Part shown: piece after piece, positions 27,091-42,000 of the stretch
How the letters are laid out: each line of letters starts with the position of its first letter
Numbering within the stretch: the first letter of the stretch is position 1
Source: Blastopirellula marina
Lineage (GTDB): Bacteria; Planctomycetota; Planctomycetia; Pirellulales; Thermoguttaceae
Assembly (NCBI GenBank): GCA_020721965.1
Contig: DYLS01000018.1
Location: 1-53,283 of the forward strand
Reading direction: 5' to 3'
DNA: 53,283 nucleotides
Notes under the pieces: generated by a model
Database searches by the model: none
What the model saw: only the letters and a program-made list of their open reading frames with translations
What the model was told of the DNA's origin: nothing
Translations under genes and position numbers: made by a program

Positions 27091-30000
27091 ATGAGGTTTT
27101 GGGATTCGATTCGGCATCTTTCTTCCTTCGGCAACTCCTCGCGTCCCAAGAAGGGTTCGAATGGGAGCGTGGCCCGCGGTCGCAAACCGAAATCCCGACG
27201 ACATCGCGGGTTACGGCTGGAGAAATTTGAGGACCGCGTCCTACTCAGCGTGGCTCCCACCAACCCGGATCGGGTGTTCGAGGACACGCTTCAACGGGCC
27301 ATCGAGGCGGCTGCCGATTTGAATCAATATTCCGTTCAGCAGCTCCAAGCCAGCCATCAATGGGTGGTGGGGCTTGCGGACGGACTCAATCCGCAGACTG
27401 TGGCCTCACTGGTTGGTGGCGAGCAACTTGCCGTGGCAAGCGGCATCAAGGGCGCGTACGTTTTTCAATTCCCGGCGCAAATCTCGTGGGAGACCATCGT
27501 CTCTCGGCTGGATCAAGTCGACGGCGTTCAATTCCGCTTTCCGCTCGCCCCGCAGCAGATCGATCGCAAGTTCATCCCCAACGATCCGCTCTTCACGCAG
27601 CAATGGCACTTGCTGAATACAGGACAGTCCGGGGGCACACTCGGCCAAGATGTCCGCGTCACCGGCGTCTGGGACAACTATCAAGGCGATGGAGTCGTCA
27701 TCGGCATCGTGGATGATGGAATCGAGACGACTCATCCCGATTTGGTGGCCAACTATCGCGCCGATTTGAGTTATGATTATTTTGCGGGGGATGCAAACCC
27801 TCAAGCAGAGGTAGGGGACTTCCACGGTACTTCCGTGGCTGGTGTGGCTGCTGCCGCTGGTAACAACAACACGGGTGTCACCGGCGCCGCGTTCGACGCG
27901 CAATTGGCGGCCTTGCGCCTCATCGGCGGTTCCATAAGCGACTTGCAAATTTCCCAGGCGATTGGGCATCGGACCGACGCCATCCAAATTTACAACAATA
28001 GCTGGGGGCCACCGGACGCCGGCGGCGGGTTGCCTTTCTCGATCTTGTCAGGCCCCGGCCCCTTGAGCCTGGCCGCCTTGCAGCAGGGCGTTACGACCGG
28101 TCGTGGCGGTTTGGGATCGATCTACGTCTGGGCCGCCGGTAATGGCCTCCAGGGCAACGACAATTCCAACTATGACGGCTGGGCTAACTCCCGTTACACC
28201 ATCGCTGTCTCCGCCGTCGACCATGACGGGCGTCAGGCATGGTATTCCGAGCCGGGAACCAACATTCTTGTCAGCGCCTATTCCAACGGCCTCGTGTCGG
28301 GAATCTACACGACCGACCGTTTGGGAGAGGAGGGTTACAACGCCACCGGCACGGCCGACGGTGATCCCCTGCCGGACATCGACTACACGTCCCAATTTGG
28401 CGGGACATCCTCTGCTGCCCCGTTGGTGTCGGGAATCATCGCCCTGATGCTTCAGGCCAACCCGAACCTAACCTATCGCGATGTGCAGTACATCTTGACC
28501 GAAACCGCCCGGATGAACGATCCCGCCGATCCCGGCTGGACCACGAACGCCGCCGGGTTTCACGTGAATCACAAATATGGTTTCGGCGTGGTCGATGCCG
28601 CCGCGGCTGTAGCCGCTGCTCAGAGTTGGAAGAATGTAGGCCAGGAGCTGGTGCTCGACTCCGGCAACATGACCGAGGGTCGGGTCATCCCGGACAACAA
28701 TCCTGCGGGGATCTCTTCGGTAGTCAGCATGGCCCCCACCATCAACCGGGTGGAATGGGCCGAGGTCACCGTCGATATTACCCATCAAAGCCCGGGAGAC
28801 TTGGAGGTCGTTCTCGTATCTCCCTCGGGAACGCAGTCCGTCCTGGCGGAACCCCACGTCCACAATCCGTCCGACAACGGGATTCGCTGGACCTTTACGA
28901 CCGCCAGGAACTGGGGTGAGTCTTCGGGCGGAGACTGGACCCTGATCGTCCGCGATCGGGTCTCCGGCACCATCGGTCAGTTGAATTCCTGGCGATTGGC
29001 CGTTTATGGGCAGCAAATTCCCAGCGTACCGCCGGACCTCGTGGCCGTGATACCAAATGAGGGTAGTTTGATCGAGGAGGGGACCGAGCTGAACGTCGCG
29101 CCACGCGAGCTGGTCCTGCGATTCAATGAGGGTCAGCAGCTCAACCCGAATACGCTGGGTGCCATTCAGTTCGTGAGGGCGGGTGGCGATGATTCGTTCG
29201 CCGAGGGCAATGAGGTCGCAGTGCCGATCGGTTATATCGGCATCGGCGACAAGCCAAACGAAGTGATCGTGCGCTTCGCGGAGAACCTCCCTGACGACAA
29301 GTACCATTTGATCATCAAGGGGACAGGCGCCAATCCGCTCACGAATATGGACTCGCCGCCTGTGCCCTTCCGTTTCAATCCCGATCTGGGTGTGGGTCAA
29401 GACCTGACGCTGGAATTCGATGTCAACATTGGTCCCCAGATTCTCGCCGTCGTCCCGCAGCCGGTTTATCGCGGCGACCTCCGCGTTACCGTGCCGGCCG
29501 GCAATCAGATCGCGGATGGGCAAACTTTCGTCGTCGGTGACGGGACACTCCAGGTCACTTTCGAATTCGAAAACCAAGACTTGAATAATGGCGTTCAGAC
29601 CGGCCGCATAGCCGTGCCGTTCCGAAGCACAGACTCGGCTGCGACTGTCACCTCCAACGTCGCGGCGGCTATCATCGGGCAGGGGCTGAACCTCTCGGTG
29701 ACCGCGGACCCGCTCAACGCCCTGATTACCCTGAGCGGCGCGGCGGCAGCCTTCGATCCGCGAACCAGCAACCTCCAGGTGCGCAGCCTCGAACAGTTGC
29801 GCAATATCATCGAAGTCTATTTCAGCAACGATCGCCTGGATAGTGACGCGGCGACCAAGCCGGACTTCTATCAATTGATCTTTACGCAAGAAACCGCGCG
29901 GCCTGACGACGACACGGTGGTTCTACCTGTTTCCGTGACCTACGATCCCGCTGCGAATAAGGTCACCCTGGATTTCGGCCAAGACTTGGCGAATTTGGGG

Positions 30001-33000
30001 ACCGGCGCGGCTCGACTCCGAGTCGGAAGCCGTTATCAAACGGTCCAGACCTCGAATATGAACGAAGGCGCGGATGCGGGTTCTTCGTTCTATGATTCTT
30101 TGCTTGTCTCGAATCTTGGCACTGGCGGGACGCCACAAAGGGTCATCATTTCGGGGGCCATCATCCCGCAGACCTACAACTTGGAATGGCCGGGCGCCAT
30201 CGACGAACCTGGACACCGAGATCTCCCGAACTATGACAGCATCCTGATTGAGGATCACTACTTAACGGGTGAGTCCTCACCGGACGGTTCGACCGACATT
30301 CCCCGCATACCGTTCTATTTCCCAACTGGCAGTTTCAACCTCATCACCGAGGCACAAAAGCAGCGCACGCGTGAAATCTTCGCCATTTATGGCCAGTATT
30401 TGGGGGTCCAGTTCTATGAGAGCGAGTCGGGTGGACTCGCTATCATCACCGGCGACTTGGCGATGATGGGGCTGCAATCGGCGCCGGGCGGTATGGGCGG
30501 CGTGGCCGGTGGCGGCGTTGCCGTCATGGACTTCGCCGAAGACTGGGGGGCCAGCGAATTCGGTGGCGGTTGGTTCCAGGTCGCCATGCACGAGATCGGA
30601 CACCTGCTGGGCTACGGTCACAGCTACGATCTGTCCCCATTCGTCATCATGGGAAGTTCCGAGGATGCCACCACGGCAACAGGCGATTTTGAACCTGTCT
30701 TCCCCGGCATGGCCGACATCGTTCACGGCCGTCACATGTACCGGCCGGACAGCATGGACGTGGACATGTACCGCTTCGAACTGCAAGAGGGCGGCGTGAT
30801 TAACGCCGAGGTTCTAGCCGAGCGGATGGCCAACTCGAGTATGCTGGATGCCACGATCACGCTCTATCGGCAGGTCGATACCCTTCGCAAATACGTCGTC
30901 ATCGAAAATGGTGTACCGGTCGACAAAGAATACGTCGAGACCACTTACGAGGTCGTGGCGCGAAACGGCGACTTCTATAGCGAAGACTCCGCGCTCGATG
31001 TCTATCTACCGGCCGGTACGTATTTCATCGGCGTCAGCGCCTCGGGAAATACGCAATACGATCCGAGCATTGACGACTCTGGCATCGGTGGAGTGACACA
31101 GGGTGCTTACAAGCTGCGACTGAACTTCACCCCGGGCGGCGTCGATCCGAACAATCCGACGACCTTCCGCGATCCGAATCCCGCCAACCCGGCGATGCTC
31201 ATCGACTCGACCGGTGTGTATCTCGATGGCGATTTGGACGGCGTTCCCGGCGGCGAGTACAACTTCTGGTTCAACGTTCAGTCGGAAACCAACACCCTCT
31301 TCGTGGACAAATCGTCCTTCAACACCTCGCCGGATGGTTCGCTCAGCAAGCCCTTCCGGACCATCTCGGGGGCCTTTGCGGCCGCTCAACCCAACCAGAT
31401 CGTGCGGATTGTGGGCAACAATTTCGCCAATGACGATCCGAATACGCCCGACACGCTGCGCGACAACGTCCCGTACGAAATTGGACGGCGCCTGCTGGAC
31501 AATGCCCCCTTGGCGGACGGTGTCCGTATGGAAGTGCCGCAAGGCGTGACTGTCATGGTCGATGCCGGGGCCATGATCAAGCTCTTCCGCTCCAACATCA
31601 CCGTCGGCAGCCTGGCGGAAGGTATTGACCGCAGCGGCGGCGCGCTTCAGGTACTGGGCATCCCGGGGTTGCCTGTGTACTTCACCTCGTATTACGACGA
31701 ATCGCTCGGCCGTGATCCAGAGCCGACCAACAACACGACTCCAGCTTCCGGCGACTGGGGTGGCATCGTATTCCGCAACGATCTCGACTATCAGTACATT
31801 CGGAACTACGATCCCGCCTCGGGCCTGTCGCCACGAGACGTGCTGGAGGATCAGGGCATCTTCCTCAATTACATCAGCAACGCCGATATCCGCTATGGCG
31901 GTGGAGAAGTCATCGTAAACGGCGTGCGGTCGATCTACAACCCGATTCACATGGTCGAGGCGCGTCCCACGATCGTTTTCAATCGTGTTACGCGCAGCGC
32001 TGATGCCGCCATGTCCGGGGACCCCAACAGCTTCGCCGACACCAAGTTCGAAAGCTGGGATCCCGCTCAACCGTACACCGTGGAATACGACCGCGTCGGT
32101 CCGGTCATCCACGGCAACTATGTCGTGGACAACACGATCAACGGTCTCTACGTCCGTATCAAGACTCCGGCGGGGGGCGCCACGAAGAAGCTGACGACCT
32201 TCGCACGCTGGGACGACTTGGACATCGTGCACTATGTTCCCGAGAACTTGGCTATTTTGGGCACGCCTGGCGGGGCCATCCAGCATGCGTCCACTGCCCC
32301 GGCCGCGACCCTGGCCGACGAGTTTCAGATTCGGGTCTCCCCGGCAAGTGTGGAATTGGACGGCCAGTACTTCGCGTTATTCGACGGCCGGACCCGCGTC
32401 GTCTTCGAGTTCGATAACGGCGACGGCATCGTTTCGGGTCGGGTCGCGGTGCCGTTCAGTTTGTCGGATTCCGCGGATCAGGTTGCGGCATCGCTGGCCG
32501 CGGCTATCAATGCGGCGGCGGTGTCCCGCAGTCTGGAAGTAGTCGCCACCGCGGCCGGCGGCAGCGTGGATCTCACGCAGCGCGGGGCGCAGTTGAAGGT
32601 CGAGGGGCTCGGAAACCTAGAATCCCGCATCGATGCCCGTTTGCAGGTAGACCCCGGCCTGATCGTCAAGTTGCAGGGTAGCCGGATCGAGACCGAGATC
32701 GGCGCGCAACTGATTGCCGAGGGCCGTCCGGGCTTCGCAGAGACCGTGCCAGGCTATAAGGTGGTCTTCACCTCCATCCTCGACAATCGTTTCGGGGCGG
32801 GGGGGACCTTCAACACGGCGCAAAACACGAGCGGCCAGCAGCCCAATAAAGGCGATTGGGGCGGCATCGGATTCGCTCCGCTCTCGGAAGGGAGTATCGA
32901 TCAGGCGATCATCGCCTACGCCGGTGGACAGACCGCCATCGAGGGCGGGTTCGCCGGCTTCGATCCCGTCGAAATCCGCCAAGCCCACGTTCGCGTAGCC

Positions 33001-36000
33001 AATACGCGGTTCGAGCATAACGGCGCGAACAATGCGGGTGATAGGAACGGTCGCGGCTTTATCACTCCGGCTACGATCTATGTGCGGGGTGCTCAGCCCG
33101 TCATCGTCAACAATCGTTTCGTGGATAACGACGGGCACATCGTCTCCGCGGACATCAATGCGCTGAACGCTTGGGAGGTGCCAGACTGGGGGCGAAGCAC
33201 CGGGGAAATCGATCGCTTCTCGCAATTCGACGCCAACCACGGGCCGTTGGTCGCGCTCAACCGCATGACCGACAACCAATTCAACGCCATGGAAGTTCGC
33301 AAATGGGAGCTTACAACCCAGGGCATTTGGGATGATACAGACATCGTCCACGCGGTGTACGGCGAGATCGTGGTCGGCAATTATCACCACGAAGGTGGCC
33401 TGCGATTGCAGAGTTCCCCGACGCAAAGCCTGGTGATCAAGCTGTGGGGGCAAGATGCGGGCTTCACGGCCTCCGGTCGGCCGTTGGAGTATGACGATCG
33501 CATCGGGGGGATCATCCATGTGGTGGGCCAGCCCGGTTATCCCGTGGTCCTCACCTCACTGGCCGACGACACGGTCGGAGCCGGGCTCGATACCTTTGGC
33601 AACCCCCAGTACGACAGCAACGGTGACGGCACGAGTAGCGCCGCGCCGGGACAGTGGCGGAGCGTGCGATTCGACCGCTACAGTCACGATCGCAATCTGG
33701 CGACGATCATCGAGCGCGAAACGGCCACCAGTAGCGTCATCGATTTGAATGCCTACCCGCAATCCGCTCAATCCATCGGTCAACTGGCACCGAACGAAAA
33801 AGCGGGGGACGACAACCTCCGTTTGGGATTCGATATCCACGGGTCCGTGCGTTACGACGAACGGACCGATTCGGACGTGTACAGCTTCGACGCCGCAGCC
33901 GGCACCGAAATCTGGATCGACGTTGACCGCACCACGTTCGCCCTGGACAGCATCATCGAGTTGATCGACGCGGACGGCAACGTCCTGGCCCGCAGCGACA
34001 ATTCGCTGACCGAGACCCCGCAAGGATCCACGACCACGCTCGCGTACCCGATGAATCGTGATCCTTGGATCCGCTCGACCTCCAGTGGCGCCGGCGAGCA
34101 GGGCGACTTCTACAGCATCAACCCGCGCGATGCGGGCATGCGGTTGGTTCTGCCTGGCCCGGCGGGTGAAGTCCACACCTATTACGTCCGCGTGCGAAGC
34201 GTCATCGCTATTTCGGAAATCCCGGCCGGCAATGCGGTTGCGGACGGGGCACAGTTCATCGTCTCCGACGACTTCCAGAGCATCGTCTTCGAGTTCGATA
34301 AGGACGGAACGCTCAGCGATCCCTCCGCGGTCTCCGTCTCGATCAACGATGCCATGAGCGCCGATCAGGTGGCCAACGCAATCACGGCCGCCATCCAGGC
34401 GCAGAAGACGGCTCGGAACTTCGAACTCTCGGCTCGATACGCCAACGGCAAGATTTTCCTGGATGGCGTCCACGCGCGGTTCAATCCACTGACTTCGCCG
34501 TTACGCTTGTTGGCCAACACGGCCGGCAACTACCAAGTGCAAATCCGGCTCCGCGAAATGCAGGAAGTGGCGGGATCGACGGTCAAGTACGCCGATGTCC
34601 GCTATGCCACCAACGGCATCGAAGTGCTGGGCTTCCCGCAGCATCACCCGCTGTTGGGCGAATCCGCCGAGACCACGGCCAACAACGACGCTTTCGGCAA
34701 TGCGCAACCGCTTGGCAATTTGCTCCGGATGGATCGCAACGCCATCTCCGTAGCCGGCTACTTGAGCGGCCGGACGGATGTCGATTGGTACAGCTTCCAG
34801 GTCGACCTTCAGGGCATCCAATCCATTGGCGGCCTAAATGACTTGGGGAGCATCTTTTCTACCATCTTCGACATCGACTACGCGGATGGTATGGGGCGGC
34901 CAGACCTGGCCATCTGGGTCTTCGACAGCCAGGGACGACTGATCCTCCGCAGCAATGACTCCAATATCGCCGACGATATGGCCTTGGTGGTGGGGAACGC
35001 CATCGAGGATTTGAACCGTGGGTCGGTGTGGCCTCGTGACCCGTACATCGGCCCGGCGTACCTGCCGGAAGGCACCAATACTACCTATTACGTGGCCGTG
35101 ACTTCCGCCCTGGCGACGCCCCAGGTTTTGTCTTCTGTGATCGGCGGTACGTGGAGCGCGGATTCCACCGCCAACCCCCTGGTCCGTATCGAGCCGGTCA
35201 ACTCCGTGGCGCGGATCGTGGAAGAGCACATCGATCGGGGTGCCGCATCCGGCGTGGCTGCCGAACAGAGGCTCAGCCTCGTGCCCGACGAGTTCAAGCT
35301 GGGCGACGTAACCTTTTATACCCTCACCGGGAGCGACCTATTCACGGTCGATCCATTCACGGGCCAGAGCGAAACCGACGTGACCGATTGGTCGGATTCC
35401 GATCTGCCCGGTAGCCCGAATATCTCCTACCACGACATCGCCATGCGGAACGATGGGCGACTGATGACCGTCAGCCAAGGCCCGGGCCCGGACTTCAATC
35501 CCCACTATCGCGAGTTCGATACCGGCAACGCGAATAATCTCCTCGTGGATGTCGACACCGGAATCAACATCATTCGGCGGGATCCGAACAATCTAAACAA
35601 TCTGCAAAACGATCCGTTTAACAGCCTGCGCGTAGAGGCCATGGTGCACAACCCGGCCAATACGGGTGATCTGGGGCGGCAGGTGATGATCGTAGGGAAC
35701 GTGCCCAATCCCGATCTGGGAACTAATTCAGGCATCACCTCTGGAAACAACTTGGTGTGGATTTTGTCCCCCTCGGGCACGGCCATTAACCACCCGAAGA
35801 TCAACGATGGGACATTTGCAAGTGGTGATCGCCTCTTTAGCAACATCGTTCCAGTTGGGCAGTTGTTCACCGCACCTACACTGATTGCCAATCCTGCGTC
35901 GCAAACCGAGCCGATCTATTCATTCGGAAATGTGGTGCAACCTCGCGATTTTGCGGATGGCGACTGGTTTGCGGTGACCAGCGCCGGCGGGACGACAAAG

Positions 36001-39000
36001 GAGTTCGAATTCGATCTGGGTCTCGACGTCCACATGGATCCCCAGGGTGCGGCTGCCTTCCGCGATGGCCAAACATTTAGCCTTCGCAATGTCAACAACG
36101 GAGTGACCTACACCTTCGAGTTTGATAGCGGGCCGGTAATTGTCCTGCCGGCATCCGCGACAGCCTCACTGGACGGTGTAAGGGTTAGCGTCTCCGGAAC
36201 GGCTCCCGGCGGTGGAAGTGCGACCGTCACCTTCGAATTCGACAATGACAACAATTTGACCAATAGCGCGAACGTCCGCGTCGGCTTCAATAATGGTGAC
36301 TCTGGTGCCGTCCTGGCCAATGCACTAGTCAGTGCCATCAACGCCCAGGGCGCGTTTACGGTCGTGGCAATCGCGAACAACAACCGCGTGACGTTGGTCA
36401 ACGACTCCACGGCGGCCGCCCCGGTTTCCAGCGACCCCAGCCAGGTAGCCATTGAAGGCGCGCACGGAGTGGGTTTCGGACGTGTCCCGGTGTCATTCGA
36501 AGAAAACTGGACATCGCTGCAGTTGGGACAACAAATCGAGACGATCGTCGATGCCAGCCAAGTAGGCGTGTTCCCCGCGGGTGATCGCATCGATCCGAGT
36601 TATGCCTTGCGCACTACGACGACATCCAACCCCAATAGCCCTGGCGATCGTCTCACGTTCTCGAACGCGGATTCCTTCAGCAGTACGGCACCGCTGACTC
36701 TGATAGCAGGGACATGGGGTGTCTCCGCGGGGCGTGAACGCGTTGTGATCGGCGCCGGCTTCACGCCGCAGGAGGTTGCCCAAGCGATGGCGCAGGCCAT
36801 CAATAGTGCGGCGTATGGCGTCACCGCTAACGTGGCTGGGGCTACGGTCGCCTTGACCGGCGTGAATACGACCAATCCCGTAGATATCCAAAACGCTCCC
36901 CAGCTCGATTTCGCTGGCGCGGGGGCTGGCGGTTCCATCACCGGATTGGCTTACGTCGGCAACACGCTTTACGCCGTGTCGGACTCCGGCGGACTGTATT
37001 TCATCGACAACATCTCGGCATACGCACAGGGAGGCTCATGGGGCTTCTGGCCGGTGGATCCTCAAAGTGGCCCGCGATACTTCACCCGCGTGCCTGGTGC
37101 GGGGCCGCAACTGCACTACATCGGGCAGGTCGTCAACCCAGCGACGGGCCAACCCATCCACTTCTCCGGCCTGGCCGTAGGTCCCCAGAATGCAGAGGCA
37201 GGCAAGTATGCCCAGACGCTATTCGCCTCCGATACCACAGGGAATGTGTACGCCTTTACCACGACGGGTACCTTGCTTGGCGTCTTCCAGGACGGCGCAA
37301 CCAGCATCAATCCAGACTCGGTGGGCAATATTTACGGCATCGACTTCTCCCCCGTCGACTACAATCTGTGGCACGGGACCACTCGGCGCCGTGACGATCA
37401 GGGACATGGCCTTTATCAGACCTACGACGATACACGTGTGCCGGCAGAGGGGTACAATTCCTTGTTCGAGGGAAATGCGAGCTACTACTTTGGCTTGGAC
37501 GATCCCAACGACGGCGATCCCAATCAATCGCAACCGGGCGCGGTCAATTTCACGACCGATCAGAATAGCGACGGTAGCCGTCTGCTCACCTACGATCTTC
37601 CCGGCGGCGCTCACGGCAGCTTGACCAGCGGCACCTTCAGCCTGGCCGGGTACAGTGCGGACGACAAGCCTACCATGTACTTCAATTACTTCGCGGAAAC
37701 AGAAGACAGCAACGATTTCGATGGTGCCCGGGTCTTCATCTCCAACGACGGAGCAAATTGGACGCTATTGGCCACCAACACGGACCTCAACGATGCGAAT
37801 CTTATCGCTCCGAGTCGCGATCAAGGTCCGTACGGCGGGTACATCCGAGAAGTCATCGACCTGGGAGGAAATTGGCGGCAGGCTCGGCTGGACCTGAGCC
37901 AATTTGCTGGTTTGGACAACCTGCGCGTCCGTTTCGATTTCAGCACGGCCAGCGACATGGACGTCGGCAATGTTACGACGGCTGGCGAGTATCTCACCGC
38001 CCCTGCCGCCGCCAAGATGCACGACGGCGACACCTTTGTCGTCGATGGCACCACGTTTGAAATCGACATGGGCTACGCTCTGTGGCTCCCCAACGCGGCC
38101 GGTGTACGGATCGCGGATGGTGAAACCATCAGCCTTGGCGACGGCTCCACCACCCAGACGTTGGAATTCGACAAAGACGGCACCGTTCTGCCCGGCAACG
38201 TGGCCGTGCCCATCAACGACGCGATGACCGCCAGGCAAGTGGCGGACGCTGTGGCCGGGGTTGTCAATGGTCTGGGAATGAACCTCAGCGCCTTCGTTCC
38301 CGATGACGCCTTCTTCGCCGGCGGCAATGGTAACCGGGTCTTTCTGATCGGCGCCCAGTCGGTCACGGTGGGCGCGGCCCAAATCCTGTTAGAAGGGAGT
38401 GCCCCCGGGCAGGTCACCGCGGGCAATGTACCGGTGTACCTGCGGCCGGATCTGACGCAACGGGAGGTCTCCCTCCTCATCACGGATGCTGTGAATCGCC
38501 AATTTCGCGGTACGCCGAACGCGATCACCGTTCCAAACAACGCCACCGCTGCGAATCTGGATCAAACGGCGGTAACCATCACGACCCTTGACGCTCGCAA
38601 TGTGCCAACTTACAGCTTGTTGGCTTTCACGACATCGCTCCCTTGGCCGATGATAGTCGATCCCAACAGTCTGCCCGTCACCATCCCGCCGCAAATTCGC
38701 GCCGAACACGCGGTTCTCGTAGGCTTGCAGGGCGCAACCACACCGCAAGCCATCGCAAGCCGGATCGCGAATGCCTTGCTTTTGTTGAACACGAGCGCTG
38801 GGCTGCAAATCTCGGCGACGACGGTAAATCAAACCGTGCAGCTCGCCGGGCCGCAAGCCGCCTTGGACGTCATCCTGGCCGTACTGCTGAACAGCCCGCT
38901 TAAGGCCTCCGACCTCAACCAGACCACGATCAAGCTGGATGAGCTGCTCGATCCCAACGAGCAGACCGAACCGCTGATGCGCGTCTTTGGTCATTCTGTA

Positions 39001-42000
39001 GCGGACCCTGGCCCGCTCGCGTGGAGTGCCGAATTGCAGGGGGATTCCACATCGAAAAACTATGGCATCACAGCCCGTGGCAACAATCGTTTCTACGACT
39101 TCCGTCGCGGACAGAAAAACAATTTCGAGGGCTTCTACATCGACGACATTATCGTCGGTTTCGCCGAGCGAGGTGAGATGATCACCAACGCACCCGCTGG
39201 GAATAGCGCATTCGATTTCATGCGGGCGTCTCTCATCGACGAACCCGTAGTGGTCACCGGCAGCTATCAGCTTGAAATTCGCCGCGGCGATGAGTTCGGC
39301 ACGCTGGTCCTCGATCCCTACCGTGTCGTCCCACTCGCGGCGCAAGCCAATACCAATGACCGCTGGACGACGGGCTACACCCTCCAGTTCCCTGCGGCCT
39401 CGAATATAGGGCACGGGGACCGATTCTGGATCGACGACGGTGTGCATCAACAAACCTTCGTGTTCCTGGATAGCGCGTTGGGAACGAGCGTGCCTTTGAC
39501 GCCCCCCTTGAACGGCAGTGAGCTCCCCGTTTACTTCGAGGCGGGGTGGAACGCCGGGGAAATCGCGCATGCAGTGGCGGCAGCCGTCAATGCCGCGCGC
39601 GACGCTGGGCGGCTACTCGTCTCCGCGGCTTCCATCTCCACCAGCGAGCGCGTCGACCTCTGGGGCGTGACTTTCGTCGGAGGCAATATCGGTGGATTCT
39701 CGCCTCAACCGCTGGCGCATACCTCGTACGGCATCGTAGAAGGAACCGGCCTGCCGAATGAGACGGTGAAGTTTTCGAATTTCGCAGGCAACCCGGTGAT
39801 CGGCGACCGGAACGCATTCCGCGAGAAGGGCCAGATCATCGTGGATAACACCTCCGTGTTCCGTGCGTCGGAGTACGGAATCCGCGTCGAGCCGGCCGCG
39901 CGTGAACCCGGTTCCAGCGCGCCGCACCCGGCATCCGGCCGCACGATGAACGCCCCCAATCAATTGGTGGCAGGAGTTACACTCCAAAACAACTTGGTCG
40001 CATTCAATACCCAAGGCGGTATCCGGATCAGCGGCGAAGTGGGACAGCCCACCGGCGCCATCCCATTCGTTCGCGCCGTAAACAATACCGTTTACGGGGG
40101 TGTATCGCCTACCGGAGTGGGTATCGAGGTTGTGAACAGCGCCGGCCCCACGATTCTTAACAACGTGGTGGCCAATCTCAATACCGGCATTCTGGTCGAT
40201 GCCAGCTCCAATCCCAACACGGTATTGGGTGGGAATGCCTACCAGGGCAACAACGTCAACGTGCAGGGCCGCGGTCTCGGCAGCTTCGACCGGGTATTGG
40301 CTGCCGGCGCTCCGTTGTTCGTCGATCCGGCCAACTACAACTTCATACCGGATCATGGCTCCGAGATCATCGACAGCTCGATCGATGCGTTGCAAGAGCG
40401 ATTCGGATACTACAACTCGGTACTGCAACCGGTGGGTATCGCGGCATCGCCGATCATCGCGCCGGAGACGGACTTGTACGGCCAATTGCGGAAGGACGAT
40501 CCGGCCGTCAACCCGCCGCCGGGTGGCGGACTCAGCGTTTTCAAGGATCGCGGCGCCGTGGATCGTGTGGACTTCCGCGGCCCGACCAGCGGTTTGATCG
40601 AACCGCTGGACAATGATGGAGCGGGCGTGGATCGCGACCCCCGCCTGAACGACGTGTTTGTCGCCGGGCAGCGAGTCTTCCGTTTCGCGGTCAAGCTGTC
40701 GGATACGGACGGTGTGGGAATCAATGACCGGACGGTGACGCCCGATACCGTCTCCCTCTACCGCGGCAACGTCCTACTGGAGGAGGGGAAGGACTACTTC
40801 TTCCAATACCAGCCGGTGGACGACATCATCTATTTGGTGCCCGCCCCGGGGGTCTGGTCGATCGGGCACATCTACAACATCGTGTTGGACAATCAGGCGA
40901 TCCGAGACCTGGCCAATAACCCGCTGCAAGCCAATCGCGGCAACGGCAGGACGTCTTTCACGGTCAATGTCGCGGGCATCGACTTCGGCGACGCGCCAGA
41001 TGGGCCGTATCCCACAACGCTGAAAAACAACGGTGCCAGCCACATCATCGTCCCCGATCTTTACCTCGGGAGTGGGGTGAGCAGCGAGGCAGATGCCCGC
41101 ACCAATGCCACGGCGACCGGCGATACCTTCGACGACGGCATCCTGTTCGACGCCGGATTGCTGATCGGCGGTGGAACGCAGATTCGCGCCATCGCTTCGG
41201 CCGAGGGCTACCTCGATGCCTGGATCGACCTGAACATCGACGGCGATTGGGATGACGCGGGCGAAAAGGTCTTCGATTCCGTCTTGGTTCAGCCGGGCGA
41301 GAACCTGTTGACGATGACTCTCCCGGCGGGCTTGACTCCCGGTCAAACGTTCGCTCGCTTCCGCTTGAGCAGTAGCGGCGGCTTGGCGTCCACCGGCGTG
41401 GCGCAGGATGGCGAGGTGGAAGACTATCTCGTCGAGATGGTGCCCTTCCACGAAGACTTTGGGGACGCACCCGATTCCTACGGCACGTCACGCGGTGGAG
41501 ACGGGGCAAGACACCGCTTGGGTTCCGGCTTGTACTTGGGAGACGCGGTGGACGCCGATCTGAACGGCAAGCCGACCGTCTTGGCCGACGGCGATGATAG
41601 GACCGGCATCGACGATGAAGATGGCGTGTTGTTCTTGGACGCGCTCGTGCCCAGTAGTCCCGTCGAGGTTGTGGTCACCGTGTCTCAGCCCAACGCTTAC
41701 CTGCAAGGCTGGGTCGACTTCAATCGTGACGGGGACTTCACGGACGTCGGCGAGCAAGTCCTCGTGGATCAATTGTTGCCCACGGCCGGTACGCACAACG
41801 TGTTCTTCACGGTTCCGAGCGATGCCCTCTTGGGGACCACGTATAGCCGATTCCGGATCAGCACTCAGGCCGGCATCGGTCCCACAGGCTCCGCCATCGA
41901 CGGCGAGGTCGAGGATTACCGGACGGCCGTTGTGGACGCCCCTCTCGATTTCGGGGACGCGCCCGCGCCGTATCCCACCCTGGCCGCAGACGGCGGCGCC

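Noticed and set aside
28468-29889. Long minus-strand open frames opposite the giant gene (also 31006-32286 and 41488-42936)
   Set aside because: They mirror the coding strand of a GC-rich intact gene, lack ribosome sites and family features, and are shadows.
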